DNA from: F1-60-MAGs163 sp046091165
GTDB taxonomy: Bacteria; Actinomycetota; Thermoleophilia; Solirubrobacterales; Solirubrobacteraceae
Assembly (NCBI GenBank): GCA_046091165.1
Contig: JBJTBE010000057.1
Location: 1 to 13,027 of the forward strand
Length of the DNA: 13,027 nucleotides
Reading direction: 5' to 3'
The notes below the pieces were generated by a model. That model saw nothing but the letters and a program-made list of their open reading frames with translations. It did no database searches and had not been told where the DNA came from. The position numbers and the translations under genes were made by a program. Positions 12,993-13,027 of the stretch are shown piece by piece (position 1 is the first letter of the stretch; each line of letters opens with the position of its first letter).

Positions 12993-13021
12993 CCGCGCCT
13001 GCCCGCCCGCCCCGCGCCCGC

Positions 13022-13027
13022 TAGCAT
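13022..13027 (+). promoter_or_regulatory. Possible -10 element (TAGCAT) of the next gene, at the window edge
   Basis: After the permease stop the remaining 35 bases are an extremely C/G-rich stretch without any gene, ending in TAGCAT, identical to the hexamer before rex. The bases that would show a start codon are outside the window. Confidence 0.3.

Noticed and set aside
1..13027. tRNA/rRNA genes, CRISPR arrays, riboswitches
   Set aside because: Almost all of the window is coding, no regularly spaced repeats occur, and the few gaps are too short and show no conserved RNA motif I can recognise.

Overview
The window is very GC-rich, and every credible gene lies on the + strand, tightly packed with many stop/start overlaps (GTGA, ATGA, TTGA) and frequent GTG or TTG starts. 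Together with a LAXTG-type sortase signal, a K+-independent membrane pyrophosphatase and TANNNT-type -10 elements, this points to a high-GC actinobacterium. A deep-branching lineage such as Thermoleophilia is a guess from gene content, not demonstrated.

Region 1 (1-2956) begins with the last 38 codons of a sortase-anchored surface protein. It runs by a 14-base overlap into the tRNA t6A-modification cluster tsaE-tsaB-rimI-tsaD, which is followed through a TTGA overlap by a small glutaredoxin-like gene. TsaB, TsaD and TsaE form the threonylcarbamoyl-transfer machinery; the enzyme making threonylcarbamoyl-AMP (TsaC/Sua5) is not in the window.

Region 2 (2954-5320) is rex (NADH/NAD+-sensing repressor), a YbdK/GCS2-type carboxylate-amine ligase and a small acidic protein with a DUF1844-like core. 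The TAG stop of the glutaredoxin-like gene is also the first half of a -10 hexamer (TAGCAT), 7 nt before the GTG of rex, so rex may be made from a leaderless mRNA as well as by readthrough. Thiol chemistry, redox sensing and a gamma-glutamyl-type ligase therefore sit side by side.

Region 3 (5321-8839) is a K+-independent, proton-pumping membrane pyrophosphatase followed after 28 bases by a class III PLP aminotransferase whose active-site motifs differ from the usual family pattern. A -10-like element and a GC hairpin lie in the 152-base gap ahead of it.

Region 4 (8840-13027) is a three-gene unit: an APC-superfamily amino acid permease with a C-terminal UspA-like domain, a 63-residue two-helix membrane protein, and a second, diverged permease-UspA fusion, joined by two ATGA overlaps. 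The window ends in another TAGCAT, possibly the -10 of the next gene.

Most of the window is housekeeping content. The points most worth a second look are the duplicated permease-UspA pair with its small partner, the recurring TARMATCGSC promoter-like motif, and the atypical aminotransferase active site. I saw no RNA genes, mobile elements or CRISPR arrays, and no gene-free stretch longer than about 150 bases.
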